From: Magnetospirillum sp.
Lineage (GTDB): Bacteria; Pseudomonadota; Alphaproteobacteria; Rhodospirillales; Magnetospirillaceae
Assembly (NCBI GenBank): GCA_024707145.1
Contig: JANQAI010000011.1
Coordinates: forward strand, 62,001 to 126,000
Length of the DNA stretch: 64,000 nt
Direction of reading: 5' to 3'
The notes beneath the pieces are model-generated. The model had not been told where the DNA came from, made no database searches, and saw nothing but the letters and a program-made list of their open reading frames with translations. Below are positions 52,479 to 63,763 of this stretch, piece after piece. A program made the position numbers and the translations under genes. Each line of letters begins with the position of its first letter. The stretch's first letter is position 1.

Positions 52479-53171
52479 GCGACCGTCACACCGCGCGCCT
52501 CCATAACCGAGCCGGACGCGTTCGGGGCGCTGCTGCGAGCGATCGACACTTTCGATGGACAGCCGAGCACCCGGGCGGCGCTGCAATTGATGGCGCTTCT
52601 TTTCCTGCGGCCCGGCGAATTGCGGGCGGCCGAGTGGTCCGAGTTCGATTTCGACAAGGCGATCTGGACCATCCCGGCCGGTCGCATGAAGATGCGTCGG
52701 CCACATCAGACCCCACTGTCCAGACAGGCCACCGAAGTTCTGCGTGGTCTGCATATGATCACCGGGCGCGGTACCCTGCTGTTTCCCGGCGTTCGCACTC
52801 CCAGGCGCCCCATCTCCGACAATACCCTGAACGCCGCCTTGCGTCGGCTTGGCTATGGCAAGGATGAGGCTGCGGCGCACGGCTGCCGAGCCACGGCGTC
52901 CAGTTTGTTGAACGAATGCGATAAATGGCATCCCGATGCCATTGAGCGGCAGCTTGCCCACGTGGAGAACAACGACGTCCGGCGTGCCTATGCCTGTGGC
53001 GAGCACTGGCAACAGCGCGTGGACATGATGCAGTGGTGGGCGGATCTCCTTGAGAAACTGCGGGTGCAGAGTGGGAAGGCGACGGGGCGCACGAAGGCCT
53101 CCGATATCATATTGGAACCGGCGAGTGTATCAGATAGGGAGACCATGCTATTTGATCACATGTTGGGATAA
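52479..53171 (+). pseudogene. C-terminal fragment of an integrase like integrase 3
   Basis: From about 52479 the translation follows integrase 3 closely (SITEPDAFGALLRAIDTFDGQPSTRAALQLM, then RPGELRAAEWSEFDFDKAIWTIPAGRMKMRRPH) to about 53090. The arm and core-binding domains are missing. HGCR replaces HGFR, but His, Arg and Tyr (RRAYACG) remain. The end abuts the last codons of ETF-QO. It marks the other side of the region starting at 37080. Confidence 0.85.
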
Positions 53172-54794
53172 TTGGGCCCGCCGCCGCCTTCGGGCACCAC
53201 CCAGTTGATGTTCTGCGTCGGGTCCTTGATGTCGCAGGTCTTGCAGTGCACGCAATTCTGCGCGTTGATCTGCAAGCGCAGGTTGGTGCCTTCCTCGCCT
53301 TCCTTGGCATCATCCCGCACGATCTCGTAGACCCCGGCCGGACAATAGCGCTGCTCCGGCGCATCGTACAGGGCCAGATTGACCTCGATCGGAACCGACG
53401 GGTCCTTGAGCTTCAGATGGGGCGGCTGGTTCTCCTCGTGATTGGTGTTCGAGATGAACACCGAGGACAGCTTGTCGAAGGAAACCTTACCATCCGGTTT
53501 CGGATAGTCGATCCGACGGCAGGCCGAGGCTTTTTTCAACTGGTCGTGGTCGGCGTGGTTGCGGAACGTCCACGGCGCCTTGCCCCGGAACAGATAGGTG
53601 TCCAGCGCCGAATAGGCGATGCCGGCCCACAGGCCCCTGTGGAAGCTGGGACGGATGTTGCGCACCTTGTACAGCTCGTCCCACAGCCAGCTTTTCTTCA
53701 GGCTCGCGCGGATAGGCATGGGCCTCGTTGTAGCCCTTGGGCTCGGGCCCGGCATTTTCGGCCAGCAGGGCCACCACCGCCTCGGCCGCCAGCATGCCCG
53801 ACTTCATGGCGGTGTGGCTGCCCTTGATCTTGGGCACGTTGAGGAAGCCGGCGGTGTCGCCCACCAGCACGCCGCCCGGGAAAGTCAGCTTGGGGATGGA
53901 CTGGATGCCGCCTTCCGACAGGGCGCGGGCGCCATAGGCGATACGCCGGCCGCCCTCGAAGATGGGGCGGATGGCGGGATGGGTCTTGAAGCGCTGGAAT
54001 TCCTCGAACGGCGACAGGTGCGGATTGCGGTAGTCGAGGCCGACCACGAAGCCCACCACCACCTGATTGTCCTCCAGGTGATAGAGGAACGAGCCGCCAT
54101 AGGTCTGGGAATCCAGCGGCCAGCCGACGGTGTGGACGATCCGGCCCTGCTGGTGCTTGGCGGGATCGATCTCCCACAATTCCTTGATGCCGATGCCGTA
54201 GGTCTGGGGGTCGCAATCCGAGCGCAGGTCGAAACGCTCCATCAGCGTCTTGGTCAGCGAACCGCGGCAGCCCTCGGCGAAGATGGTCTGGCTGGCATGC
54301 AGCTCGACCCCGGGGGTGTAATTGGCGGTGGGCTCGCCGTCCTTGCCGATGCCCATGTCGCCGGTGGCCACGCCCTTGACCGAGCCGTCCTCGTGGTACA
54401 GCACCTCGGCGGCGGCGAAGCCGGGAAACACCTCGACGCCAAGCGCCTCGGCCTGCTCGGCCAGCCAGCGGCACAGATTGCCCAGGGAGATGATGTAATT
54501 GCCGTGATTGTGCATCTGCGGCGGGGTGGGCAGGCGGATGGCCTTGGCCTCGGTCAGGAACAGGAACGCGTCGTCCCCGGCCGGGGTGACCAGCGGCGCC
54601 TCGCGTTCCTTCCAGTCGGGAAACAGCTCGGCCAGGGCACGGGGCTCGAACACGGCGCCGGACAGGATGTGGGCGCCCACCTCGGAGCCCTTTTCCAGCA
54701 CACAGACCGACAGGTCCGGGTTGAACTGCTTGACGCGGATGGCGGCGGACAGGCCGGACGGGCCGGCACCCACCACCACCACGTCGAATTCCAT
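53156..54794 (-). pseudogene. Electron transfer flavoprotein-ubiquinone oxidoreductase, frameshifted
   Basis: ETF-QO passes electrons from ETF to ubiquinone. The first part has the FAD motif [17 protein letters not shown] and the membrane/quinone region. The C-terminal part has the 4Fe-4S cysteines in RYCPAGVYE and [22 protein letters not shown], ending PNYPNM. The frames join at the G run 53720-53722; removing one base gives [18 protein letters not shown]. Length after correction, about 545 aa, is normal. An FAD enzyme of this role is likely needed for the nearby acyl-CoA pathway, so a sequencing error is a serious possibility. Confidence 0.88.
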
Positions 54795-54824
54795 GCTTTC
54801 TCGTTCCATTTTATTTTTCATCCC

Positions 54825-56470
54825 TCACGCAATAGCTTGCATGGTATCGAGGAAATTGCCGATACAACTACGAATTCCCTCTACTTCATGTTCAAGTTCC
54901 TGGACCATCTCGGCGAGTTCAGCGGAACGTTTATTGGTATTCGAAGCGAGGTCTAAGATGTCCTGGGCGCCCCTCACCACAGCGTCGGTACCGCAGGCCG
55001 CTTCAGTGGCGTTGCCGCTCACGCCTTGAATGACGAGACGCTGGTCCGTAATAACGGCAACAATCCGTTGAGAATGCTCGTCCACCGCACAGATAATCTC
55101 GGAGATAGAAGCGATGGCCTCGGCTGTTGCACGAGCCACCTGCTGGACGGTGTCGACTTGCTGGCCGATTTCATCGGTAGCGTGTTCGGCTTGGTTGGCC
55201 AGCGCTTTTACTTCGCCCGCCACCACGGCGAAGCCCTTGCCTGTCTCGCCTGCCCGTGCCGCCTCGATGCTGGCATTCAGGGCAAGCAAATTGGTCTTCT
55301 TGGCGATAGTGAAAATGAAACCTACGATTTTGCTGATGCGATCGCTGGCCGAAACCAAGTTCTCGACCAATGTGCGTGTTTGGCCGACTTCCGCGGCGGC
55401 ACCCTGAATGAAGCCTCGTGATTGTTGGGCACGTTGCGTCATCTGAACGGCGGCCCCGCTCATCTGTTCGCTTGCAGCTGCCACTGCGTTCACGTTTTCA
55501 CTCGCAATTGCGGCGCCACGAAGGGATTTCTCGACCTGCTGGGTGGTGCGGTCGGCCGAATCACGCAGAGCTTGGGCCATCGCCGCCAAGTGGTTAACGG
55601 TAGTACCTAGGCGAGTCAGTACATCGGCGATGCGGGACCGAAACTCCAGCGACATGGTTTCGAGGGCGTGAGTGCGGGTTCGTACCCTCTCCGATGCTAC
55701 TGCTCTCTCTTCCTCCAGACGGGCGCGTTCGATCCCGCTCTGCTTGAGTACGGCAAGCGCTTTCGCCATGGCACCTACCTCATCCCTGCGGGTAAGGTCC
55801 GGAATATCAGCGGCGAAATCCCCTGACGCTAAAGCTGTCATCGAAACGGTCAGCGCGTGGATGGGGCGAGAGATAGCGCGACCGGCCGACAGAGCTGCCG
55901 CTGTTGACGCCGTCATGATGCCGAATGCCAAGGCGGCCAATAGCGATCCGCCATGCGTCAACGTTTCCAGCGTCGCCTCGAAAGCCATCTGACGATCGTG
56001 GTCAGCTTCGGCAGTGGATTGGCGGATTTGCTTGAGGATGCTGTCGAATTTTTTTCGGCGCGGCCCATCGCTGACAATGCGATGCTAGGACTGACGGGAG
56101 CCATTTCGATAACGTCTTTGGCCGCGTCAAGGTAGGACAGCATGTCCGCCGGAGGCTGGTCGCCTAACTGTGCCCGAAGTTCTTTGCATACCACGGAAAG
56201 ATGTTCGGCGAGGCTCGCCACGGTATCGCGGCTATTTGCAGCAAATGAGGTCAGGCGATAGAGCTCGGCATGGAAACCGGCGAAATGCGCCTCGGCTTCA
56301 GCAGCGCGCTGAAAGCGCTGGAATGCTGCGCCGTTGAGGTCGCGAAAGGATCTGCTTACCGTTGCGGATAGCAAAATCGCGGAAACCAGCAGCACGGCCA
56401 TCCCTAGCGTACTGACGGTCACGCCGATTAGAAGTTTTGACCTTATCCTAAGGTTATCCATCCAGGACAT
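54825..56470 (-). pseudogene. Methyl-accepting chemotaxis protein, frameshifted
   Basis: The N-terminal part (MSWMDNLRIRSKLLIGVTVSTLGMAVLLVSA, first helix about residues 12-34) with a periplasmic four-helix-type sensor ends in the wrong frame at the T run 56049-56055. Adding one base gives [30 protein letters not shown], leading into the second helix, HAMP domain ([19 protein letters not shown]) and signalling domain with the conserved hairpin tip [31 protein letters not shown]. Ligand unknown. Confidence 0.85.
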
Positions 56471-56584
56471 CTGCCACCCCTTCTTCTTCCCCCGTCTCTT
56501 CCTAGCGGTTGGGAATAATTGGCGACGTTTCCCTTCCGTATTCCGGCAGTAAAGCCGGGAGAAGAGACATCTGCGGGAATTGTC

Positions 56585-56615
56585 AAAAAAGGGGGGCGGG
56601 GCATCAGCCCCGCCC
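56585..56615 (-). terminator. Rho-independent terminator of etfBA
   Basis: GGGCGGGGC pairs with GCCCCGCCC over a four-base loop; on the minus strand it is followed by CCCTTTTTTGACA. It lies a few bases after the etfA stop. Confidence 0.85.
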
Positions 56616-56619
56616 TAAG

Positions 56620-57564
56620 TTACGCGGCGCCGGGAGACGGGAGGGCCGCGGAAAATTCAGGGATTGCCTTGAACAGATCGGCCACCAGCCCGTAATCGGC
56701 CACCTGGAAGATGGGGGCCTCTTCGTCCTTGTTGATGGCGACGATGACCTTGGAATCCTTCATGCCGGCCAGGTGCTGGATGGCGCCCGAGATGCCGACG
56801 GCGACATAGAGGTCCGGCGCCACGATCTTGCCGGTCTGGCCGACCTGCAGATCGTTGGGCACGAAGCCCGCGTCCACCGCCGCGCGGCTGGCGCCCACCG
56901 CGGCACCCAGCTTGTCGGCCACCTTTTCCAGCAGGTGGAAGTTCTCGCCCGACTGCATGCCGCGACCGCCCGAGATGATCACGCGGGCGCTGGTCAACTC
57001 GGGACGTTCGGACTTGGACAGGGCCTGGCTGACGAAGGCGGACAGGGCCGGATCGGCGGCGGCGGCGATGCTCTCCACCGGCGCCGAGCCGCCGATGCCG
57101 GCGGCCTCGAAGGCGGTGGTGCGCACGGTGACCACCTTGATGGCATCCTTGGACTGCACGGTGGCCAGCGCGTTGCCGGCATAGATGGGCCGCACGAAGG
57201 TGTCGGCCGACACCACCGCCAGGATGTCCGACACCTGGGCCACGTCCAGCAGCGCGGCGACGCGCGGCAGCACGTTCTTGCCGGTGGTGGTGGCGGGGGC
57301 CAGCACGGCGGAATAGCCCTTGGCGAGATCGACCAGCAGGGCGGCCAGCGGCTCGGCCAAGGCGTGGGCATAGGCTGGCGAATCGGCCAGCAGCACCTTG
57401 GCGATTCCGTCGATCTTGGCGGCCGCCTCGGCCACGGCGGCGGCGCCGGAACCGGCGACCAGCACATGGACGTCGCCGCCCAGGGCCTTGGCGGCGGTGA
57501 CGGTATTCAGGGTCGCGGCCTTGAGCTGGCCGGCCTCGTGTTCGGCGAGGACGAGGACGCTCAT
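56620..57564 (-). CDS. etfA: Electron transfer flavoprotein alpha subunit
   Basis: 314 aa, full length. The C-terminal FAD domain has [36 protein letters not shown] and [28 protein letters not shown], the ETF-alpha signature. It forms a dimer with EtfB and shuttles electrons from acyl-CoA dehydrogenases to ETF-QO. It starts at the last base of the etfB stop. Confidence 0.97.
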   Translation of the reverse strand: MSVLVLAEHEAGQLKAATLNTVTAAKALGGDVHVLVAGSGAAAVAEAAAKIDGIAKVLLADSPAYAHALAEPLAALLVDLAKGYSAVLAPATTTGKNVLPRVAALLDVAQVSDILAVVSADTFVRPIYAGNALATVQSKDAIKVVTVRTTAFEAAGIGGSAPVESIAAAADPALSAFVSQALSKSERPELTSARVIISGGRGMQSGENFHLLEKVADKLGAAVGASRAAVDAGFVPNDLQVGQTGKIVAPDLYVAVGISGAIQHLAGMKDSKVIVAINKDEEAPIFQVADYGLVADLFKAIPEFSAALPSPGAA

Positions 57565-58313
57565 CAGATCACCTTCGCTTCGTTCTTCAGCTTGTCGACC
57601 AGGGCGGCCACGTCGGCCACCTTGATGCCGGCCTTGCGCTTGGCCGGCTCTTCCACCTTCAGCGTCACCAGACGGGGAGCGATGTCCACGCCCAGATCGG
57701 CCGGAGCCATGGCGTCGATGGGCTTCTTCTTCGCCTTCATGATGTTGGGCAGCGACGCGTAGCGCGGCTCGTTCAGGCGCAGATCGGTGGTGACGATGGC
57801 CGGCAGCTTCAGCGACAGGGTCTCAAGGCCGCCGTCGATCTCGCGCGTGACCTCGGCCGAACCGTCGCCCAGCGTCACCTTCGAGGCGAAGGTGGCCTGC
57901 GACCAGCCCAGCAGCGCCGAAAGCATCTGGCCGGTCTGGTTGGAATCGTCGTCGATGGCCTGCTTGCCCAGGATCACCAGGCCGGGCTGTTCCTTGTCGA
58001 CCACGGATTTCAGCAGCTTGGCCACGGCCAAAGGCTGAACCTCTTCGTCGGTCTGGATCAGGACACCCCGGTCGGCGCCCATGGCGAGCGCCGTGCGCAG
58101 GGTTTCCTGAGCGGTGGCCGGGCCGATGGATACCGCCACGATCTCCGAAGCCTTGCCGGCCTCCTTCAGGCGGACGGCTTCCTCGACGGCGATCTCGTCG
58201 AACGGGTTCATGGAGAACTTGATGTTCGCCGTCTCCACCCCCGTGTTGTCGGCCTTGACCCTGATCTTGACGTTGTAGTCGATGACGCGCTTGATGGCGA
58301 CCAGTACCTTCAT
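57564..58313 (-). CDS. etfB: Electron transfer flavoprotein beta subunit
   Basis: 249 aa. [20 protein letters not shown] and [16 protein letters not shown] are the standard ETF-beta start, with [25 protein letters not shown] for AMP binding. It pairs with EtfA. It follows the universal stress gene after 13 bases, on the same strand. Confidence 0.97.
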   Translation of the reverse strand: MKVLVAIKRVIDYNVKIRVKADNTGVETANIKFSMNPFDEIAVEEAVRLKEAGKASEIVAVSIGPATAQETLRTALAMGADRGVLIQTDEEVQPLAVAKLLKSVVDKEQPGLVILGKQAIDDDSNQTGQMLSALLGWSQATFASKVTLGDGSAEVTREIDGGLETLSLKLPAIVTTDLRLNEPRYASLPNIMKAKKKPIDAMAPADLGVDIAPRLVTLKVEEPAKRKAGIKVADVAALVDKLKNEAKVI

Positions 58314-58326
58314 GGGGAACTCCGGT

Positions 58327-59037
58327 TCAATGGCTGAGCAGCACGGGAACGGTCATGTGCCGCAGGACGTGGTGGGTGGCGCCACCCAATGTCTTTTCGC
58401 GGAGCGGATGGCGGCTGAACGCCCCCATCACCAGCAGATCGACCCCATGCTCTGCGACCCGCGAAAGGAGGGCGTTGCCGGTGTCGATGGCCCCGGCCGT
58501 GCTGCGGACGACCTCGACGCGAGCTCCGTGCCGGGCGATAGCAAGGCTGATGTCGGCTCCTGGACTCTCGCCGTGGTCTCCCGAAGGGGCGTCCAGGGTG
58601 AGAACGATGACCTGTTCTGCCGAGGCCATCAGAGGCATCGCATCGAAGACCGCACGCGTTGCTTCACGGCTTCCGTTCCACGCCACCAGGATTTTGCGGC
58701 AAGGGTGCTGAAATTGCCCGTATTGCGGCACTACGAGGAACGGTCGCCCAGTGGTCATGATCAATTCGGTGACGTGATCCGGGCCATTGGCGGGAGGTTG
58801 GCCGACGATGGTGAGATCGGCGTAACGGGCATGCAACCCGGCTTGACGCAGTGCGCCAAGCTGGCGCCATTCCACGATCTGCTCGCCTCCTTCCCAACTC
58901 TGCCAATCCCGGCTCTCCATCTGGCTGATGGCGACCAGGCGCCCCCCCACTGCCCGTGCCACCGATGCCGCGAAAGCGAGCCGGGTTTTGGCTGCCTGCG
59001 TTTGTTCGACATGAACGACGATTTCACCGATGGACAT
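58327..59037 (-). CDS. Universal stress protein family protein
   Basis: 236 aa from the ATG at 59037 ([12 protein letters not shown]). Two UspA-like units appear: the first is degenerate; the second has [21 protein letters not shown] and ends [34 protein letters not shown], with the G-x-x-G-x9-G(S/T)-type ATP loop. It lies between the ETF genes and the acyl-CoA operon on the same strand. Confidence 0.88.
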   Translation of the reverse strand: MSIGEIVVHVEQTQAAKTRLAFAASVARAVGGRLVAISQMESRDWQSWEGGEQIVEWRQLGALRQAGLHARYADLTIVGQPPANGPDHVTELIMTTGRPFLVVPQYGQFQHPCRKILVAWNGSREATRAVFDAMPLMASAEQVIVLTLDAPSGDHGESPGADISLAIARHGARVEVVRSTAGAIDTGNALLSRVAEHGVDLLVMGAFSRHPLREKTLGGATHHVLRHMTVPVLLSH

Positions 59038-59041
59038 GGCG

Positions 59042-60223
59042 TTACCCCGCGAAAGCATTGAGGCCGGTAAGCGCGCGCCCAAGAATGAGGCCGTGGACAT
59101 CGTGCGTGCCTTCGTAGGTGTTGACCGCCTCGAGGTTCATGGCATGGCGGATGACGTGAAATTCGTCGGAGATGCCGTTACCGCCATGCATGTCCCGGGC
59201 GATCCTCGCGATTTCCAATGCCTTGCCGCAATTGTTGCGCTTGAGCAGCGAAATCATCTCGGGAGCCATTCTGCCCGTGTCGAACAGATGTCCCAGATGC
59301 AGGCAGGCATGCAGGCCCAAGGTGATCTCGGTCTGCATGTTGGCGAGCTTGAGCTGGATCAACTGATTGCTGGCGAGCGGCCGGCCGAACTGTCGGCGGT
59401 CCAGCGTATATTGCCGCGCCTGGTGCCAGCAGAACTCGGCTGCGCCTAAAACCCCCCAGGCGATGCCGTAGCGGGCACGGTTGAGGCAGCCGAACGGCCC
59501 CTTGAGACCTTCGACGCCCGGCAGCAGGTTCTCGGCCGGGACGAATACCTCGTCCATGACGATCTCGCCGGTGGCCGAGGCGCGGAGCGAGAATTTTCCT
59601 TCGATTTTCGGCGCGGACAAGCCCTTCATGCCTTTCTCCAGCACGAAGCCGCGTATCACCCCGTCCTCGGTCTTGCCCCATACGACGAAGATATCGGCAA
59701 TGGGTGAATTGGTGATCCACATCTTGTTCCCGGTGAGCAAGTAGCCGCCATCGACCTTCCTAGCGCGGGTGCGCATGGCGCCGGGATCGGAACCGGCATC
59801 GGGTTCGGTCAAGCCGAAGCAACCGATCCATTCGCCACGGGCAAGCTTGGGCAGGTATTTCCTCTTCTGCTCCTCGGTGCCGTAGGCGTAAATCGGGTGC
59901 ATCACCAGGGAAGACTGCACGCTCATGGCAGAGCGGTAGCCGGAATCCACCCGCTCGACCTCGCGGGCGACCAAGCCGTAACAGACGTAGTTGACGCCGG
60001 CACCGCCATACTGCTCGGAGATCGTCGGGCCGAGGAAACCCAGTTCACCCATCTCGTTCATGATCTCGCGGTGGAATATTTCATGCCGGTTGGCTTCCAG
60101 CACGCGCGGCATCAGCTTGTCCTGGCAGTACGAGCGGGCGGCGTCGCGCACCAGACGCTCGTCCTCGGTCAGCATGTCCTCCAGCAGCAGGGGATCCTGC
60201 CAATCAAAGGTGAATTGGGCCAT
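59042..60223 (-). CDS. gcdH: Glutaryl-CoA dehydrogenase
   Basis: 393 aa. The acyl-CoA dehydrogenase fold with [30 protein letters not shown] and the catalytic Glu in [20 protein letters not shown], all typical of GcdH. It oxidises and decarboxylates glutaryl-CoA to crotonyl-CoA, giving electrons to ETF. Start at 60223 ([14 protein letters not shown]); the next gene upstream ends at 60238. Another short-chain acyl-CoA dehydrogenase is possible but less likely. Confidence 0.9.
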   Translation of the reverse strand: MAQFTFDWQDPLLLEDMLTEDERLVRDAARSYCQDKLMPRVLEANRHEIFHREIMNEMGELGFLGPTISEQYGGAGVNYVCYGLVAREVERVDSGYRSAMSVQSSLVMHPIYAYGTEEQKRKYLPKLARGEWIGCFGLTEPDAGSDPGAMRTRARKVDGGYLLTGNKMWITNSPIADIFVVWGKTEDGVIRGFVLEKGMKGLSAPKIEGKFSLRASATGEIVMDEVFVPAENLLPGVEGLKGPFGCLNRARYGIAWGVLGAAEFCWHQARQYTLDRRQFGRPLASNQLIQLKLANMQTEITLGLHACLHLGHLFDTGRMAPEMISLLKRNNCGKALEIARIARDMHGGNGISDEFHVIRHAMNLEAVNTYEGTHDVHGLILGRALTGLNAFAG

Positions 60224-60237
60224 GTCGAATACCCCCC

Positions 60238-61440
60238 TCAAACGCGTTCGATGATGACGGCCATGCCCTGGCCGACGCCGATGCACATGGTCACCAGTGC
60301 ATAGCGGCCCCCGCTGCGGTGGAGTTGACGGGTGGCCGTAAGGGCAAGGCGGGCGCCGGAACACCCCAGCGGATGGCCGATGGCGATGGCGCCGCCATTG
60401 GCATTCAGGCGCGAATCGTCAGCGGAAAGGTCCAGCTGTTTCAGGCAGCCCAGCACCTGGACGGCGAAGGCTTCGTTGATCTCGATGACGTCTAGGTCCT
60501 TCAGGTCCAGGCCAGCGCGGGCGAGCACTTTCCGTGTCGCCGGCACCGGCCCCAGGCCCATGACACGGGGTGGCACGCCGGCCACGGCGCCGGCGACGAT
60601 GCGGGCGAGCGGTTTGGCGCCGGCGCGTTCACCAATTCCACGGTTGCCGATCAGCAGAGCGGCGGCGCCATCGTTGACGCCGCTGGCATTGCCGGCGGTG
60701 ACCACGCCGCCCTCAAACAAGGGGCGCAGTTTGGCCAGCATGTCCAGGTCGGTCTCAGGGCGGGGATGCTCGTCCTCGGATACCAGCACGGGCGGCTTCT
60801 TTTTCCCTTGCGGGACTTCGATGGGCAGGATCTCCCCCTCGTAGAAGCCGGCCTGCCGGGCAGCAGCATATTTTTGCTGCGACGCCACCGAAAAAATGTC
60901 GCTTTCCTCGCGTCCCAAGCCGAGATCATCAGCGACGTTGTCGGCGGTCTCCGGCATGGAATGGGCGCCATGGGCGCTGGTCACCTTGGGATTGGGAAAG
61001 CGGCTGCCGATGGTGGTGTCGAACATCTTGAAGTCACGGCTGTAGGCGGTCTCGGCCTTGGCCAGCACGAAAGGCGCACGGCTCATGCTTTCAACGCCGC
61101 CGGCAACGAACAGGTCGCCTTCGCCGCAGCGGACGGCGCGGGCAGCGTCCAGCACCGCCGCCAGGCCCGAGGCACACAGGCGGTTGACGGTCTGGCCGGC
61201 AACGTCCACCGGCAGGCCGGCCAACAGACCGGCGTGGCGGGCAACGTTGCGGCTGTCCTCACCGGCCTGATTGGTGTTGCCGAGGATGACGTCCTCGATC
61301 TGCTCCGGGCGGAACGGCGAGCGGGCGACCAGGGCCCGGATCACTTCACCGGCCAGATCGTCCGGACGCACCGGTGCAAGCTTGCCGCCGTGGCGTCCGA
61401 TGGGCGAGCGCAGGCCGTCGTAGATATAAGCGTCGAGCAT
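60238..61440 (-). CDS. Thiolase (acetyl-CoA/3-oxoadipyl-CoA type)
   Basis: 400 aa. Nucleophilic Cys-89 in [11 protein letters not shown], the NEAFA loop, [10 protein letters not shown] and the C-terminal [13 protein letters not shown]ys are all intact. It cleaves acetoacetyl-CoA or 3-oxoadipyl-CoA with CoA. The sequence (start [19 protein letters not shown]) is like PcaF/PaaJ thiolases, while the pathway context calls for acetoacetyl-CoA. Confidence 0.93.
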   Translation of the reverse strand: MLDAYIYDGLRSPIGRHGGKLAPVRPDDLAGEVIRALVARSPFRPEQIEDVILGNTNQAGEDSRNVARHAGLLAGLPVDVAGQTVNRLCASGLAAVLDAARAVRCGEGDLFVAGGVESMSRAPFVLAKAETAYSRDFKMFDTTIGSRFPNPKVTSAHGAHSMPETADNVADDLGLGREESDIFSVASQQKYAAARQAGFYEGEILPIEVPQGKKKPPVLVSEDEHPRPETDLDMLAKLRPLFEGGVVTAGNASGVNDGAAALLIGNRGIGERAGAKPLARIVAGAVAGVPPRVMGLGPVPATRKVLARAGLDLKDLDVIEINEAFAVQVLGCLKQLDLSADDSRLNANGGAIAIGHPLGCSGARLALTATRQLHRSGGRYALVTMCIGVGQGMAVIIERV

Positions 61441-61454
61441 CGAAGCCTTCCTTC

Positions 61455-62972
61455 CTAATTTTCGGTCGTGTGGAGGGAGACGCCCAGCAAGGCCCGGCGG
61501 CGCAGCCACAGGCTGGGGCGGTAGCGAGGATCGCCGGTGATGGCGTGCATGTGGTCGAGGATTTCCAGAACGGTGGCCGATCCGATGGCATCGCCCCAGG
61601 CGAGAGGGCCTGTGGGATAGCCGAGGCCGAGGGTGACGGCCCCGTCGATATCGTCCGGGGTGGCGATGCGCTGCTGCGCGATGTCGCAGGCGATGTTGAT
61701 GATGGTCGCCACCACACGCTGGGCGATCAGTCCGGGGCTGTCATTGATCACCGTTACCGGAACACCGTCGGTGGCGAACAGACCCTGGGCGGCGGCCCGG
61801 TACTCCGGACGTGTGACGGGGGTGGTCATCACCGTGCGGTGGGACCTGAGGCCGAACAGCGGGTCGATGCCCACCGTGCGTCGCGGGTCGAGGCCGAGCC
61901 GCACCGCCATGGAGGTGGCGTCCTCGCCGACTGGCGCGACGACGCAGAGGGCGTCGGTGGGCGGAGCGCCAGCCGCTACCGCGCAGCCCAGTTCGGCGAG
62001 CAGGGCGGCGACCGGCGCTGCCGTGGCTCCGCCGTCCAGCCATACGGCGGTGGGGCGGAACGAAGGCGCCGTGGGCGGCGGCGGCACCTGAGCGCCGTCC
62101 TTGTCATAGACGTAGAAGCCGCGCCCGCTCTTACGGCCGAGCAATCCCGCGTCCAACCGTTGGGCGGTGATGGGGGAAGGGCGGAAGCGCGGTTCGTGAT
62201 AGAACTGCGTATAGACCGATTCCATCACCGGATGGGAGACGTCCAGGCCGGTAAGGTCGAGCAATTCGAAGGGGCCCATGCGGAAGCCGGCGGCTCCCTT
62301 CAGCACGCGGTCGATATCGGGGACCTCGGCCACGCCCTCGCTCAGAATGCGCAGGGCCTCGGTGCCGAAACCGCGGCCGGCATGGTTGACGATGAAACCG
62401 GGGGTGTCTTTGGCGCGCACTGGGCGATGTCCCATGCGGCGTGCCAGGGCGGTCAGCGCGTCGGCCGCCCATGTCTCGGTCATCACACCAGCGATGACCT
62501 CGACCACCTTCATCAGCGGTACAGGATTGAAGAAATGGAAGCCGGCAACCCTGCCGGGCAGACGACAGGCCCGAGCGATCGAGGTCACCGACAGCGACGA
62601 GGTGTTGGTCGCCAGCAGGCAATCGTCGCGCACCACGGTTTCCAGACGGGTCATCAGCTCCTGCTTGGCCTCGATTTTCTCGACGATGGCCTCCACCACC
62701 ACATGGCAGGGCGATAGCTCCGAAAAATCTTCGGCCACAGACAGCCGTGCCGCCGCGGCGTCACGCTCGGCGGCACCCAGCTTGCCCTTCTCGGCCAACT
62801 TGCTCAGCATTCCCTCGACATAGATGCGGGCTTCCTGGGCCGCCCCCGGTCGGCTGTCCAGCAGGATCACGCGGCACCCGCCAAGGGCCGCGATCTGGGC
62901 GATGCCGCGGCCCATGATGCCGGTGCCGACGATGCCGAGGGTCAGGTCGGGGCGATCGACGTCCAAAGTCAT
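61455..62972 (-). CDS. 3-hydroxyacyl-CoA dehydrogenase (PaaH/PaaC-like)
   Basis: 505 aa. The NAD-binding motif GIVGTGIMGRGIAQIA is near residue 13 and the catalytic His in GFHFFNPVPLMKVVEV. Two 3HCDH C-terminal domains follow (NHAGRGFGTEALRIL and VVATIINIACDIAQQRIATPDDIDGAVTLGLGYP), the double-domain layout of PaaH-type enzymes. It makes the 3-oxoacyl-CoA for the thiolase. GGGGAAG precedes the ATG at 62972, two bases after the enoyl-CoA hydratase stop. Confidence 0.94.
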   Translation of the reverse strand: MTLDVDRPDLTLGIVGTGIMGRGIAQIAALGGCRVILLDSRPGAAQEARIYVEGMLSKLAEKGKLGAAERDAAAARLSVAEDFSELSPCHVVVEAIVEKIEAKQELMTRLETVVRDDCLLATNTSSLSVTSIARACRLPGRVAGFHFFNPVPLMKVVEVIAGVMTETWAADALTALARRMGHRPVRAKDTPGFIVNHAGRGFGTEALRILSEGVAEVPDIDRVLKGAAGFRMGPFELLDLTGLDVSHPVMESVYTQFYHEPRFRPSPITAQRLDAGLLGRKSGRGFYVYDKDGAQVPPPPTAPSFRPTAVWLDGGATAAPVAALLAELGCAVAAGAPPTDALCVVAPVGEDATSMAVRLGLDPRRTVGIDPLFGLRSHRTVMTTPVTRPEYRAAAQGLFATDGVPVTVINDSPGLIAQRVVATIINIACDIAQQRIATPDDIDGAVTLGLGYPTGPLAWGDAIGSATVLEILDHMHAITGDPRYRPSLWLRRRALLGVSLHTTEN

Positions 62973-62974
62973 GC

Positions 62975-63745
62975 TTACTTCCCCTCGTAGACGGGCTTGC
63001 GCTTTTCGATGAAGGCCTGCATGCCTTCCTTTTGGTCGCGCGTATCGAACAGCAACTGGAAAGCCTTGCGCTCCAGCATCAGCGCGGTGTCCAGCGAAGC
63101 GTCCTGGCCGGCCAGCAGCACCTCTTTGATCTGCTGCACCGCCAGCGGCGGCATGCGGCTGATGGTCTTGGCGATGTCGAGCGCCGCAGCCAATACCTCG
63201 GCGTCGGGCACCACCTTGCTGGCCAGCCCCATAACGCCGGCTTCGATCCCGCTCACTGCTTGGCCGGTGAGCGCCATCAGCATGGCCTTGTACTTGCCTA
63301 CCGCGCGGGTCAGCCGCTGGGTGCCGCCGGCACCGGGCATGATGCCGACGCGGATTTCCGGCTGCGAAAAGCTGGCGTTTTCGCCGGCCACGATGATGTC
63401 GGCATGCATGGCCAGTTCGCAGCCGCCGCCCCAGGCGTAACCGTTGACCGCCGCGATCAGCGGCTTGGGAAACTGCGCGATGGCCCGCCACAGCAGATGA
63501 TTGCGCCGCAGCATCATGTCGGCGGCGCCGGCTTCGGCCATGTCCTTGATGTCGGCACCGGCGGCAAAGGCTTCCTGGTTGCCGGTCAGGACGGCGGCGC
63601 GCACGCCACCTTCTTCCGCCAGGGCGGTCAGGTGTTCAGCCAACTGGCGGCGAACTTCGGCGTTGAGCGCGTTTTTCGCCTCCGGGCGGTTGATCCTCAG
63701 CAGAGCGACCCCGTCGAGCGGGTGCTCCAGCAAGACCTCGGACAT
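62975..63745 (-). CDS. Enoyl-CoA hydratase/isomerase
   Basis: 256 aa crotonase-fold protein. AFAAGADIKDMAE gives the first oxyanion-hole loop and GYAWGGGCELAMHADIIVAGENASFSQPEIRVGIMPGAGGTQRL the second, with both catalytic-type Glu positions. It hydrates crotonyl-CoA or a related enoyl-CoA. It is the first gene of the minus-strand operon, divergent from the IclR gene. Confidence 0.95.
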   Translation of the reverse strand: MSEVLLEHPLDGVALLRINRPEAKNALNAEVRRQLAEHLTALAEEGGVRAAVLTGNQEAFAAGADIKDMAEAGAADMMLRRNHLLWRAIAQFPKPLIAAVNGYAWGGGCELAMHADIIVAGENASFSQPEIRVGIMPGAGGTQRLTRAVGKYKAMLMALTGQAVSGIEAGVMGLASKVVPDAEVLAAALDIAKTISRMPPLAVQQIKEVLLAGQDASLDTALMLERKAFQLLFDTRDQKEGMQAFIEKRKPVYEGK

Positions 63746-63763
63746 GGCTTCCTCGCTATTTAA

